Origin: an uncultured Nocardioides sp.
GTDB lineage: Bacteria; Actinomycetota; Actinomycetes; Propionibacteriales; Nocardioidaceae
Length of the DNA: 7,397 bases
Direction: 5' to 3'
Assembly (NCBI RefSeq): GCF_946885725.1
Contig: NZ_CAMPGZ010000200.1
Span: 1 to 7,397 of the forward strand
Shown here: in pieces, positions 1 to 5,848 of the stretch
How positions within the stretch are numbered: the stretch's first letter is position 1
Layout: every line of letters begins with the position of its first letter
Position numbers and translations under genes: made by a program
Notes under the pieces: generated by a model
The model's input: only the letters and a program-made list of their open reading frames with translations
Told to the model about the DNA's origin: nothing
Database searches by the model: none

Positions 1-83
1 CTAGTTCGGCAGCCGCTGAGGGCGCCGTACCGCCGGCGCTCGAACAGCGCGAGGATGTGACTGCAGCCACAGCCCCGCGCCGG

Positions 84-112
84 TTCGCACGTCCATGCGG
101 GTCGGCTATCGT
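84..112 (+). promoter_or_regulatory. Candidate sigma70-type promoter for the 140-661 gene
   Basis: A TTCGCA hexamer at 84-89 is separated by 17 nt from TATCGT at 107-112, which fits the TAnnnT pattern of actinobacterial -10 boxes. Transcription would start near 118-120 and leave a leader of about 20 nt carrying the Shine-Dalgarno at 127-136. The spacing and position are good, but the -35 match is only partial. The call rests on pattern matching by eye. Confidence 0.45.
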
Positions 113-139
113 GCGAGGCAAATTCCAGGAGGAGGACCC

Positions 140-661
140 GTGGGCGACGACAAGCCGAAGCCGGACACGTCCGGCGAGGCGACGAGCACCTCGACGTCGA
201 CATCGACCTCGACTCCGGCGTCCTCGTCGACGCCACCGGCTTCATCCGAGGCTTCATCCGAGGCTTCAGCCAAGGCTTCACCCGAGGCCTCAGCGAAGAC
301 TTCGTCCAAGCCGGCCGGCTCCGAGCGCCGCCGCGGCACCGCCGCCGCGGTCAAGAAGGGCACCTCGACCGTGCGGTCCAAGCTCGCCTCGCTGCTGTGG
401 CTCATCGCGGTCGTGTGCGCGCTGTTCCTCGCGGTCGGCGCGCTGCTGGTCGCGCTGAAGGCCAACCCGGAGAACCCCGTCGTCAAGTTCATCCTCGACG
501 GCGCGGCCACGCTCGACCTCGGAGTCTTCAGCCCGGAAGAGGGGCTCTTCCCCGTCGAGAAGGGCCGCTCCATGGTCGAGGCCACGCTCATCAACTGGGG
601 TCTCGCGGCCGTGGCCTACCTGATCGTGGGCAAGATCGTCGACCGGATCATCCGGCCGTGA
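140..661 (+). CDS. Small two-helix membrane protein with Ser/Thr/Ala-rich N-terminal tail, function unknown
   Basis: This 173-residue protein starts at GTG 140. I chose that start because AGGAGGAGGA (127-136) lies just upstream; an ATG at 95 in the same frame would put that site inside the coding region. Residues 1-60 are low complexity: a run of TS dipeptides, then repeated ASSE/ASAK/ASPE tetrapeptides. A basic patch (ERRRG, VKKG, near 62-73) precedes a first TM helix at about 84-106. A loop of about 45 residues with NPENP, VKFILDGAATLDLGVF and an acidic stretch follows, then a second TM helix at about 150-168, ending in DRIIRP. The C-terminal two-thirds resembles a conserved family of uncharacterised actinobacterial membrane proteins, known to me by pattern only. 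Both ends probably face the cytoplasm by the positive-inside rule. It lies 121 bp upstream of etfB and is likely a separate transcription unit. Confidence 0.8.
   Translation: MGDDKPKPDTSGEATSTSTSTSTSTPASSSTPPASSEASSEASAKASPEASAKTSSKPAGSERRRGTAAAVKKGTSTVRSKLASLLWLIAVVCALFLAVGALLVALKANPENPVVKFILDGAATLDLGVFSPEEGLFPVEKGRSMVEATLINWGLAAVAYLIVGKIVDRIIRP
238..309 (+). repeat. Six degenerate 12-bp tandem repeats coding for ASxE/ASxK
   Basis: The units start at 238, 250, 262, 274, 286 and 298. The first two are identical (GGCTTCATCCGA) and the others differ at one to five positions. Each unit is a multiple of three, so copy-number change keeps the reading frame. They encode the alternating acidic and basic tetrapeptides of the disordered N-terminal tail. 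A shorter TCGAC-based run just upstream (about 190-222) encodes the TS dipeptides. Confidence 0.8.
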
Positions 662-702
662 CGCCTCGCCCGACCGTGTGACCCAACCCACCCGAGAGCC
701 CG

Positions 703-731
703 TTCCAGGCGTTGCTACCAGCGGGTAACCT
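703..731 (+). promoter_or_regulatory. Candidate etfBA promoter with overlapping palindromic operator
   Basis: TTCCAG at 703-708 and TAACCT at 726-731 are 17 nt apart, a reasonable -35/-10 pair. An imperfect inverted repeat overlaps the -10: GCTACC (714-719), AGCG, GGTAAC (724-729), with five of six arm positions pairing. Short TACC/GGTA-type palindromes are common operators for TetR-family regulators of fatty-acid genes in actinobacteria, which would suit an electron transfer flavoprotein operon. No regulator gene is next to it, so its identity is open. Confidence 0.4.
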
Positions 732-751
732 CGGGACCGTCCCCGACGTAC

Positions 752-773
752 GAGGAGGGGCCCGATCCGGGCC
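752..773 (+). promoter_or_regulatory. Distant Shine-Dalgarno followed by a hairpin in the etfB leader
   Basis: GAGGAGG at 752-758 is the only good ribosome-binding site before etfB, but it ends 24 nt before the ATG at 783, too far for normal use. It is followed directly by a perfect 6-bp hairpin, GGCCCG (759-764), loop ATC, CGGGCC (768-773). If the hairpin forms, the nine bases 774-782 are all that separate the site from the start codon, which is near-ideal spacing. No better site lies nearer the ATG. Confidence 0.55.
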
Positions 774-782
774 GAGAACCCA

Positions 783-1568
783 ATGAACATTGTCGTGTGT
801 GTGAAGTACGTGCCGGACGCGACGGCGGACCGGAAGTTCGAGGAGGACAACACGGTCGACCGGGTCGGTGTCGACGGTCTGCTGTCCGAGCTCGACGAGT
901 ACGCCGTGGAGCAGGCACTCCAGATCAAGGAGAAGGCCGGCGACGACACCGAGGTCACCGTCCTCGCCGTCGGTCCCGAGCAGGCCACGGATGCGGTGCG
1001 CAAGGCGCTGCAGATGGGTGCGGACAAGGGCGTGCACGTCGTCGACGACGCGATCGCCGGCTCCGACGCGCTCGCGACGTCGCTGGTGCTGGCCGAGGCG
1101 ATCAAGAAGCTGCCGCACGACCTGGTCGTGTGCGGCATGGCCTCCACGGACGGCGGCATGGGTGTCGTGCCCGCGATGCTGTCCGAGCGGCTCGGCGTGC
1201 CGGGCGTGACGCTCGGTTCCGAGATCTCCGTCGAGGGCGAGACCGTGAAGATCCGCCGGGACGGCGACACCTCGACCGACACGGTCGAGGGCACGCTGCC
1301 GCTGGTGCTGTCCGTGACGGACCAGTCCGGTGAGGCGCGCTACCCGTCGTTCAAGGGGATCATGGCGGCGAAGAAGAAGCCGGTGGAGACCTGGGCCCTC
1401 GCGGACCTCGGTGTGGAGCCCGCTTCGGTGGGCGCCGCCGCGGCGTACAGCGTGGTCGAGTCGACCGCCGCCCGCCCGCCGCGCACCGCCGGCGAGATCG
1501 TGACCGACGAGGACGGCTCGGGCGCCAAGGCGCTGGTCGAGTTCCTCGCGTCCAAGAAGTTCATCTGA
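783..1568 (+). CDS. etfB: Electron transfer flavoprotein beta subunit
   Basis: EtfB pairs with EtfA in the cytoplasmic heterodimer that takes electrons from acyl-CoA and related dehydrogenases and delivers them to the membrane quinone pool. In the family this subunit holds a structural AMP and no redox cofactor of its own in classical housekeeping ETFs. The 261-residue length is typical. The N-terminus MNIVVCVKYVPD matches the family's MKIVVxVKxVPD start, which fixes the ATG at 783. Other family landmarks are QMGADKGVHV (78-86), the GMASTDGGMGVVPAMLSERLG segment (118-138) around the nucleotide site, and RYPSFKGIMAAKKKP (186-200), the usual RYPSLxxIMxAKKKP block. etfA follows after 28 nt in the same operon. 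Its leader carries the unusual hairpin-separated ribosome-binding site described at 752-773. Confidence 0.96.
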   Translation: MNIVVCVKYVPDATADRKFEEDNTVDRVGVDGLLSELDEYAVEQALQIKEKAGDDTEVTVLAVGPEQATDAVRKALQMGADKGVHVVDDAIAGSDALATSLVLAEAIKKLPHDLVVCGMASTDGGMGVVPAMLSERLGVPGVTLGSEISVEGETVKIRRDGDTSTDTVEGTLPLVLSVTDQSGEARYPSFKGIMAAKKKPVETWALADLGVEPASVGAAAAYSVVESTAARPPRTAGEIVTDEDGSGAKALVEFLASKKFI

Positions 1569-1596
1569 GCCGGTCGACGGAAAGGGAGATAGAGAC

Positions 1597-2544
1597 ATGT
1601 CTGAAGTACTGGTTCTCGTCGACTGTGACAAATCGGCCGACGGCAAGGTGACCAAGCCGACCCTGGAGCTGCTGACCATCGCTCGCCGGCTCGGTGAGCC
1701 GTCCGCGGTCGTGATCGGCCAGGCCGACAACGAGACGCTGAAGAAGTACGGCGCGGCGAAGATCTACACCGTCGACGACGCCGACGTCTCCGGCTACCTC
1801 GTCGCCCCGAAGGCGGAGGTGCTGGCGCAGCTGGTCGAGAAGACCAGCCCTGCCGCGGTGCTGGTCGTCTCGACCGGTGAGGGCAAGGAGATCGCCGGCC
1901 GCCTCGCGGTCAAGACCGGCTCCGGCCTGATCACCGACGCGGTGGATGTGGCCGAGGACGGCACCACCACACAGTCGGTGTTCGCCGGCAACTTCACGGT
2001 CACCGCGAAGGTCACCAAGGGCACCCCGATCGTCACCGTCAAGCCCAACTCCGCGACCCCGGAGGAGGCCCCGGCCGAGGGCGCGGTCGAGGAGTTCGCC
2101 GCGACCATCTCCGACGCCGCCAAGGGCGCGAAGATCACCGCCTCCGAGCCCCGCCGCGCCTCGGGGCGCCCGGAGCTGACCGAGGCCGCGATCGTGGTCT
2201 CCGGCGGCCGCGGCACCGGCGGGAACTTCGAGCCGGTGGAGGCGTTCGCCGACGCTCTCGGCGCCGCGGTCGGTGCGTCCCGTGCGGCGGTGGACTCGGG
2301 CTGGTACCCGCACTCGTTCCAGGTCGGGCAGACCGGCAAGACCGTCTCCCCGCAGCTCTACGTCGCGAACGGCATCTCCGGCGCCATCCAGCACCGGGCC
2401 GGCATGCAGACCTCGAAGACCATCGTCGCGGTCAACAAGGACGAGGAGGCGCCGATCTTCGAGCTCGTCGACTTCGGCGTGGTGGGCGACCTGCACACGG
2501 TGCTCCCCGGCGCCACCGAGCTGATCAACGCCCGGAAGGGCTGA
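1597..2544 (+). CDS. etfA: Electron transfer flavoprotein alpha subunit
   Basis: EtfA binds the redox-active FAD of the ETF heterodimer. The 315-residue protein has the usual two parts: an N-terminal alpha/beta domain (about 1-185, starting MSEVLVLVD) and a C-terminal FAD domain (about 190-315). The FAD domain shows VSGGRGTGG (201-209), RAAVDSGW (229-236), [11 protein letters not shown] (242-252) and a complete family signature [17 protein letters not shown] (254-270), followed by IVAVN (276-280) and DFGVVGDL (292-299). No key residue appears missing. A GGGAG Shine-Dalgarno (1584-1588) sits 8 nt before the ATG. The gene is the second of a two-gene operon with etfB and ends 16 nt before a strong hairpin terminator. 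No etf dehydrogenase, fixC or fixX is nearby, which supports a housekeeping ETF for fatty-acid and amino-acid oxidation rather than a bifurcating or nitrogen-fixation one. Confidence 0.97.
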   Translation: MSEVLVLVDCDKSADGKVTKPTLELLTIARRLGEPSAVVIGQADNETLKKYGAAKIYTVDDADVSGYLVAPKAEVLAQLVEKTSPAAVLVVSTGEGKEIAGRLAVKTGSGLITDAVDVAEDGTTTQSVFAGNFTVTAKVTKGTPIVTVKPNSATPEEAPAEGAVEEFAATISDAAKGAKITASEPRRASGRPELTEAAIVVSGGRGTGGNFEPVEAFADALGAAVGASRAAVDSGWYPHSFQVGQTGKTVSPQLYVANGISGAIQHRAGMQTSKTIVAVNKDEEAPIFELVDFGVVGDLHTVLPGATELINARKG

Positions 2545-2560
2545 CGCCGTACCGCATCGC

Positions 2561-2593
2561 GACCCCGTCTCCTCCCGTCGAGGAGGCGGGGTC
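2561..2593 (+). terminator. Hairpin terminator of the etfBA operon
   Basis: GACCCCGTCTCCTC (2561-2574) pairs with GAGGAGGCGGGGTC (2580-2593) over 14 bp with a single G-U pair and a 5-nt loop CCGTC. It begins 16 nt after the etfA stop codon. The downstream tract (GGTTGCGTTGG) is only mildly T-rich, which is common for terminators in high-GC actinobacteria. Confidence 0.85.
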
Positions 2594-2618
2594 GGTTGCG
2601 TTGGGGCGCGGAGCACTT

Positions 2619-2692
2619 CATGTAAAGCGGAGTTACCGAGACGTCGAGCGCGCCGAGCGCGGTGTCTACCCGCAATAACTCCGCTTTACATG
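2619..2692. repeat. 74-bp intergenic element with perfect 17-bp inverted ends
   Basis: CATGTAAAGCGGAGTTA at 2619-2635 is repeated in exact inverse complement at 2676-2692, enclosing 40 bp. The ends are AT-richer than the surrounding sequence. Inside, CGCGC (2649-2653), loop CGA and GCGCG (2657-2661) form a small hairpin, and GAGAC (2638-2642) can pair with GTGTC (2662-2666) at four of five positions, so much of the element can fold. It sits between convergent genes, 26 bp after the etfBA terminator and 11 bp beyond the response-regulator stop. No open frame of note and no convincing target-site duplication is present. It may be a REP/MITE-type dispersed element, or it may serve as a terminator for the minus-strand operon. 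Confidence 0.85.
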
Positions 2693-2703
2693 TTCGCCGC
2701 GGG

Positions 2704-3384
2704 TCAGCCCCGGCGGCGGGGGTCGACCAGCCAGCCCACCCGGAGCGCGAGGGCGACGGCCTCGAGCTGGGACGAGACGCCGAGCTTGGTGAGCACGCCG
2801 CGGACCTGGCTGCGCACGGTGGCCTCGGAGACGAACCACTCCTCGGCGATCGTGGTCACGACCTTGCCGTTGCCGAGCTCGCGGAGCACCTGCTGCTCGC
2901 GCGCCGTCAGCCGCTCGAACGGCTCGCGGGCCTCGGACTCCTGCTCGCGCAGCGCGTAGAGCTCCTGCAGGATCGCCTGCCGCCGGGCAGGTGCCATCAC
3001 CTCGTCGCCACGCGCCGCGGCGACGACCGTCGCGATCAGCTCGTGCAGCGGCTCGGACTTGTTCAGGTGGCCGACGGCGCCCTGCTCGATCGCGGTGCCG
3101 ACCTGCGCCCGCCGGCGGCTGGCGCTCACCACGAGCACGCGGGCGCCGGCGCGGACGATCGGTCGCACCAGGGTCGACCCGTCGCCGATCGCGCCGCCGA
3201 GGTCGAGGTCGAGCAGGACGAGGTCGGGCGGGTCGGCCTCCACGGACGCGAGGAGGTCGTCGCGCGACGACAGGTCGGCGATGCGTACGTCGATGCCCTC
3301 GGCCCTCAGCGCAGCGGCGACCGCGTCCGCGAGCAGCGCGTGGTCGTCGACCAGGAGGACCCGCAGGGAGCGGGCGTCGCTCAC
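2704..3384 (-). CDS. NarL/LuxR-type two-component response regulator
   Basis: This 226-residue transcription factor has an N-terminal receiver domain (about 8-125) and a C-terminal LuxR-type helix-turn-helix (about 157-220). The receiver shows the acidic pair D13-D14, the likely phosphoacceptor D59 in LVLLDLDLG, the conserved hydroxyl S87 and the invariant K109. The DNA-binding domain reads LTAREQQVL, then [16 protein letters not shown] and [13 protein letters not shown], the standard GerE/LuxR pattern. The GTG start at 3384 is chosen because it overlaps the kinase stop codon as GTGA (3381-3384) and has GGAGG (3389-3393) 4 nt upstream. This implies translational coupling with the kinase. The gene is last in its operon, and the inverted-repeat element at 2619-2692 lies just past its stop. 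Its targets are unknown; a palindrome upstream of the kinase and the neighbouring export operon are candidates. Confidence 0.93.
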   Translation of the reverse strand: MSDARSLRVLLVDDHALLADAVAAALRAEGIDVRIADLSSRDDLLASVEADPPDLVLLDLDLGGAIGDGSTLVRPIVRAGARVLVVSASRRRAQVGTAIEQGAVGHLNKSEPLHELIATVVAAARGDEVMAPARRQAILQELYALREQESEAREPFERLTAREQQVLRELGNGKVVTTIAEEWFVSEATVRSQVRGVLTKLGVSSQLEAVALALRVGWLVDPRRRG

Positions 3385-4883
3385 GAGGCCTCCGCCGCGG
3401 CCAGAGCAAGCTCGCGGACCGGAGTGACGGCGCACCGTGCCTGGGTCCAGGCGAGGGGTACGGCGAGCGGGAGCGTGATCGCGAACGTCGCGCCGTCGAC
3501 GTGCTCGCGCAGGACGAGGTCGCCGCCCTGCTGGCGCATCAACGTGCGGGAAACGTGCAGGCCGAGACCGGAACCGCGGGACGCAGGGCCGCGGGCGCCG
3601 CGCTGGAACAGCGTCGCGACCTGTCCTTCGGCGAGGCCGGGGCCGCGGTCGGAGACGATCAGCTCCATCTTGTTCCCGACCTGGCGAGTGCGGACGGTGA
3701 TGCGGTTCCCGCCGTGGTCGCGCGCGTTGACGACGAGGTTCTGAACGGCCGTGGCCAGGTCCCCGGGCCTCCCGTGTACGCGCAGCGGATGTACGTCGAG
3801 CGCCACGTTTGCGCCGTTGGCCCGCTGGGTCTCGACCACGTGGGCGACCACCTCGGCGACGTCGAAGTCGACGGGGTCGGCCTGGTCGCACCGGATGATC
3901 AGGTGCTCGAGGTGGTTGACCTCGCCGAGGGCGGCGGTGCGCAGCCGGACCGATGTGGCGGCGTCGAGCACACCGTCGTACTTCTCGAGCGTGGTCAGAG
4001 CGGCGCGCAGTCCCGCGAGCGCGTTGCGTGCGTCGTGAGCCAACTCCTCGCGCCAGGCGTGGTGGTCGGCGATGTCCTCATTGCGGCGGCGCGCGACGCG
4101 GACCGTCTCGTCGAGGTCCAGGAGGGCGCGGTGCGCGACCAACCCGCCGAGCAGGGCGAGCAGCGCCGCGGCGGCGAGCTCCCAGCCGCCGGGGTGGTAG
4201 ACGGCGACCATCCGCAACAGCTCCGCCACGCCCATGCAGCCCAGCAGCGGCGCCACCTTCCCGGCCCAGGGCCGATCCTCGCTGCGCAGCGCCGCCTCGA
4301 ACCCGACGTACAGCCAGACCGCCGCGAGCAACGCACCGCGCAGGGCCGTCGGAGTCATCGTCTCGGCGTGCAGGAGCTCCGGTCGTACGGCGTGCACGCA
4401 GACGAGGGCAAGGAAGAGCAGCACCGCCGAACCGCAGGCGATCACGAGCAGGCGGATCGTGTGCGGACGGTGGTGCTCCGGCGCGGTCACGGCGCGGAAC
4501 ACGACGAACTGGCAGACGCCGATCGTCGCCATCGCCGTCGTCGCGCGCAGCATCGACGCCGTGTCCTCACCGGACGCGATCACACCGGCCAGGCTGGTCA
4601 GGGGGAGGGCGAAGCCGCCGAACACGACGAGCGCGACACCCATCCGCAAGCTGCGCTGGCAGCCGGCGATCCGGAAGCGCGCGATGCGGAGAACGCCGGC
4701 TCCGAGGAACAGCGCGGACGCGATCACCTGCAGCGTGCCGACGACGCGGCCTGCCACGCCCGTCCCGGCACTGACGTCCAGCTGATCCAGCACCGTCGCG
4801 GCAGTAGCGCAGACGGCGACAGCCACGGCGGTTCCCACGAGTAGTGGGCCGACCGACGGCCCCCTCCGGCGTCGGTTGAGCAC
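3381..4883 (-). CDS. Membrane sensor histidine kinase with about eight TM helices
   Basis: The protein has about 500 residues and is the partner of the overlapping response regulator. The N-terminal half is an integral-membrane sensor with roughly eight hydrophobic helices (near 12-31, 46-68, 79-102, 112-131, 143-165, 179-199, 210-229 and 234-255) and no large external domain, so the signal is probably sensed in or at the membrane. A short linker leads to the dimerisation/phosphoacceptor helix with H283 in ELAHDARNALAGL. The ATPase domain follows, with N box QNLVVNARDHG (N386), G1 DRGPGL (D412) and G2 GSGLGL (437-442), all intact. The start is uncertain. GTG 4883 has GGGGGAAG a few bases upstream, and TTG 4886 is equally possible. 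A TTG at 4976 extends the frame by 31 residues but lacks a ribosome-binding site. The H box is of the conventional HisKA style, whereas NarL-type regulators more often pair with HisKA_3 kinases. Confidence 0.9.
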   Translation of the reverse strand: MLNRRRRGPSVGPLLVGTAVAVAVCATAATVLDQLDVSAGTGVAGRVVGTLQVIASALFLGAGVLRIARFRIAGCQRSLRMGVALVVFGGFALPLTSLAGVIASGEDTASMLRATTAMATIGVCQFVVFRAVTAPEHHRPHTIRLLVIACGSAVLLFLALVCVHAVRPELLHAETMTPTALRGALLAAVWLYVGFEAALRSEDRPWAGKVAPLLGCMGVAELLRMVAVYHPGGWELAAAALLALLGGLVAHRALLDLDETVRVARRRNEDIADHHAWREELAHDARNALAGLRAALTTLEKYDGVLDAATSVRLRTAALGEVNHLEHLIIRCDQADPVDFDVAEVVAHVVETQRANGANVALDVHPLRVHGRPGDLATAVQNLVVNARDHGGNRITVRTRQVGNKMELIVSDRGPGLAEGQVATLFQRGARGPASRGSGLGLHVSRTLMRQQGGDLVLREHVDGATFAITLPLAVPLAWTQARCAVTPVRELALAAAEAS

Positions 4884-5015
4884 CAAGTTCTTCCCCCAGC
4901 CCCAAGAATGACTCTCTCCGCCAGATGCGCCCTGGTCTCGAACGCGGGCGGATTCCCCGAGAAGGAGTCTCCCCAATGGTGGGGGTGTGCACGACGGCTG
5001 AGTGGCTCGGAGTGC

Positions 5016-5033
5016 GTAGTCCGATGTGACTAC
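5016..5033. promoter_or_regulatory. Palindrome upstream of the two-component operon, candidate operator
   Basis: GTAGTC (5016-5021) and GACTAC (5028-5033) form a perfect 6-bp inverted repeat around a 6-nt spacer CGATGT. It lies about 130 bp before the kinase start, in the 188-bp gap after the RTX gene. LuxR-type regulators bind short palindromes of this form, so autoregulation by the adjacent response regulator is plausible. I saw no convincing -10/-35 pair in this gap. Confidence 0.4.
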
Positions 5034-5040
5034 CCACCTC

Positions 5041-5062
5041 GGACCGCTCGTCGGAGCGGCCC
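5041..5062 (-). terminator. Candidate hairpin terminator after the RTX-protein gene
   Basis: CCGCTC (5044-5049) pairs with GAGCGG (5054-5059) around a 4-nt loop GTCG, and two more outer G-C pairs (5041-5042 with 5061-5062) extend it past one mismatch. On the minus strand it begins 9 nt after the RTX-protein stop codon. There is no T-run. It probably separates the export operon from the two-component genes, perhaps incompletely. Confidence 0.5.
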
Positions 5063-5071
5063 AGAGGGGCG

Positions 5072-5848
5072 TCAGGGCGTGGTCGCCGGCGCAGCCGAGG
5101 GAGGTGCCGCGTCCGTGGTTGGCGTGGGAGCCGGTGCCTCGGTCGGGGTCGGCTCCGGGCTCGTGGCCGGGGCGGACTCGATGGACGCGGGCACCACTGG
5201 CGTCGAGCTCGGCCCAGTGGCTGTCTTCGGAGCCGGCTGCTCGGAGGGCTGCTTCGGCTCAGGCTCCGGCTGGTCAGCCGGCTCCGACTCGTGGGCCGGC
5301 TTGGGACTCGGCGCCATCAGCGACGCGGCGAACTTCTTCGGTCCGGAAGTTCTGGTCACCTCACAATTGCTGAAGGTGACTGGGCCGTTGCCGCCCACAC
5401 ACGTGTCGTACCCCGGGCCACCGTCGATCGTGTCGGGGCCGTTGCCACCGTCGATGAAGTCGTCACCCTCCCCACCGAGAAGGACGTCCTTGCCGTTGTC
5501 GCCGAAGAGGCGGTCGTTGCCGTCGCCGCCGACCAGGCAGTCGTGCTGGTTGCCGCCGCTTCGGATGACATCGTCACCGCCAAGGCCCATGAGCACCTGA
5601 GAATGGTTGCCGCCCTCCAGCACGTCGTCGGCCATCGTCCCCCAGACGACCGTGCTGTGCGGCTTGTTGAGGGTCTCGTTGCAAGCCGAGGGCGGGTCGG
5701 GGGCCCAGACGCCCGCGCCCACCTTCACGGAGAGCTCCGAGAAGTCCGAGTACGCCGCCAGCGTTGAACCGCTCGTAGTTCCCAGGACGGCGCCGGCCAG
5801 CACAAAGAGGAGGCCTCCGGCGGCGGCCTTACGCGTCAACACGGGCAT
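5072..5848 (-). CDS. Secreted RTX calcium-binding-repeat protein with SipW-type signal peptide and Pro-rich tail
   Basis: This 258-residue protein is probably exported through Sec, cut by the neighbouring SipW-type peptidase, and folded by calcium outside the cell. Its N-terminus has basic residues (TRK, 5-7), a hydrophobic core (about 9-24) and the cleavage region STLAAYSDF (28-36), close to the TxAAxxD pattern of TasA-family substrates. Residues 40-75 lack a recognised fold. Residues 86-158 hold about eight RTX nonapeptides of the GGxGxDxUx type, for example GGDGNDRLF, GGEGDDFID and GGNGPDTID, which bind calcium as a parallel beta-roll. Four cysteines (56, 104, 150, 162) could form disulfides. 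Residues 180-258 are a Pro/Ala/Thr/Glu-rich, probably disordered tail without LPxTG or a TM anchor. ATG 5848 is preceded by GAGGAG with 7-nt spacing and lies inside the end of the peptidase gene. The RTX part argues for calcium-dependent surface or matrix structure, not an enzyme. Confidence 0.88.
   Translation of the reverse strand: MPVLTRKAAAGGLLFVLAGAVLGTTSGSTLAAYSDFSELSVKVGAGVWAPDPPSACNETLNKPHSTVVWGTMADDVLEGGNHSQVLMGLGGDDVIRSGGNQHDCLVGGDGNDRLFGDNGKDVLLGGEGDDFIDGGNGPDTIDGGPGYDTCVGGNGPVTFSNCEVTRTSGPKKFAASLMAPSPKPAHESEPADQPEPEPKQPSEQPAPKTATGPSSTPVVPASIESAPATSPEPTPTEAPAPTPTTDAAPPSAAPATTP

Noticed and set aside
1..60. An open plus-strand frame ending at TGA 58-60, perhaps the tail of an upstream gene
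   Set aside because: Only 19 codons are visible, with no recognisable sequence; the minus strand also has a short open frame here. Neither can be supported.
95..139. An upstream ATG start at 95 for the first gene
   Set aside because: It would put the strong AGGAGGAGGA site and the -10 box inside the coding region; GTG 140 has correct spacing.
290..1294. A 334-codon minus-strand open frame
   Set aside because: It runs antisense across two unrelated plus-strand genes and a promoter region, shows no domain, and has no ribosome-binding site I can see.
648..2616. Two long minus-strand open frames (648-1730 and 1561-2616) opposite etfB and etfA
   Set aside because: Their translations are low-complexity and rich in Arg, Asp, Gly and His, while the plus strand encodes complete EtfB and EtfA with family signatures.
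2619..2692. The inverted repeat read as a CRISPR unit or phage attachment site
   Set aside because: There are only two inverted copies with no spacer array, no tRNA and no integrase in the window.
2991..4844. A 617-codon open frame on the plus strand opposite the kinase gene
   Set aside because: It is antisense to an intact histidine kinase with all motifs in place. Its translation is Arg/Ala/Gly-rich without any domain, as expected for shadow frames in GC-rich DNA.
4884..4976. A 31-residue N-terminal extension of the sensor kinase from TTG 4976
   Set aside because: No ribosome-binding site precedes it, and the added residues are hydrophilic and not part of the membrane sensor. GTG 4883 or TTG 4886 fits better.
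5072..5848. RTX protein as a type I-secreted toxin
   Set aside because: It has no toxin or enzyme domain, no ABC exporter genes nearby, and it carries its own N-terminal signal peptide.
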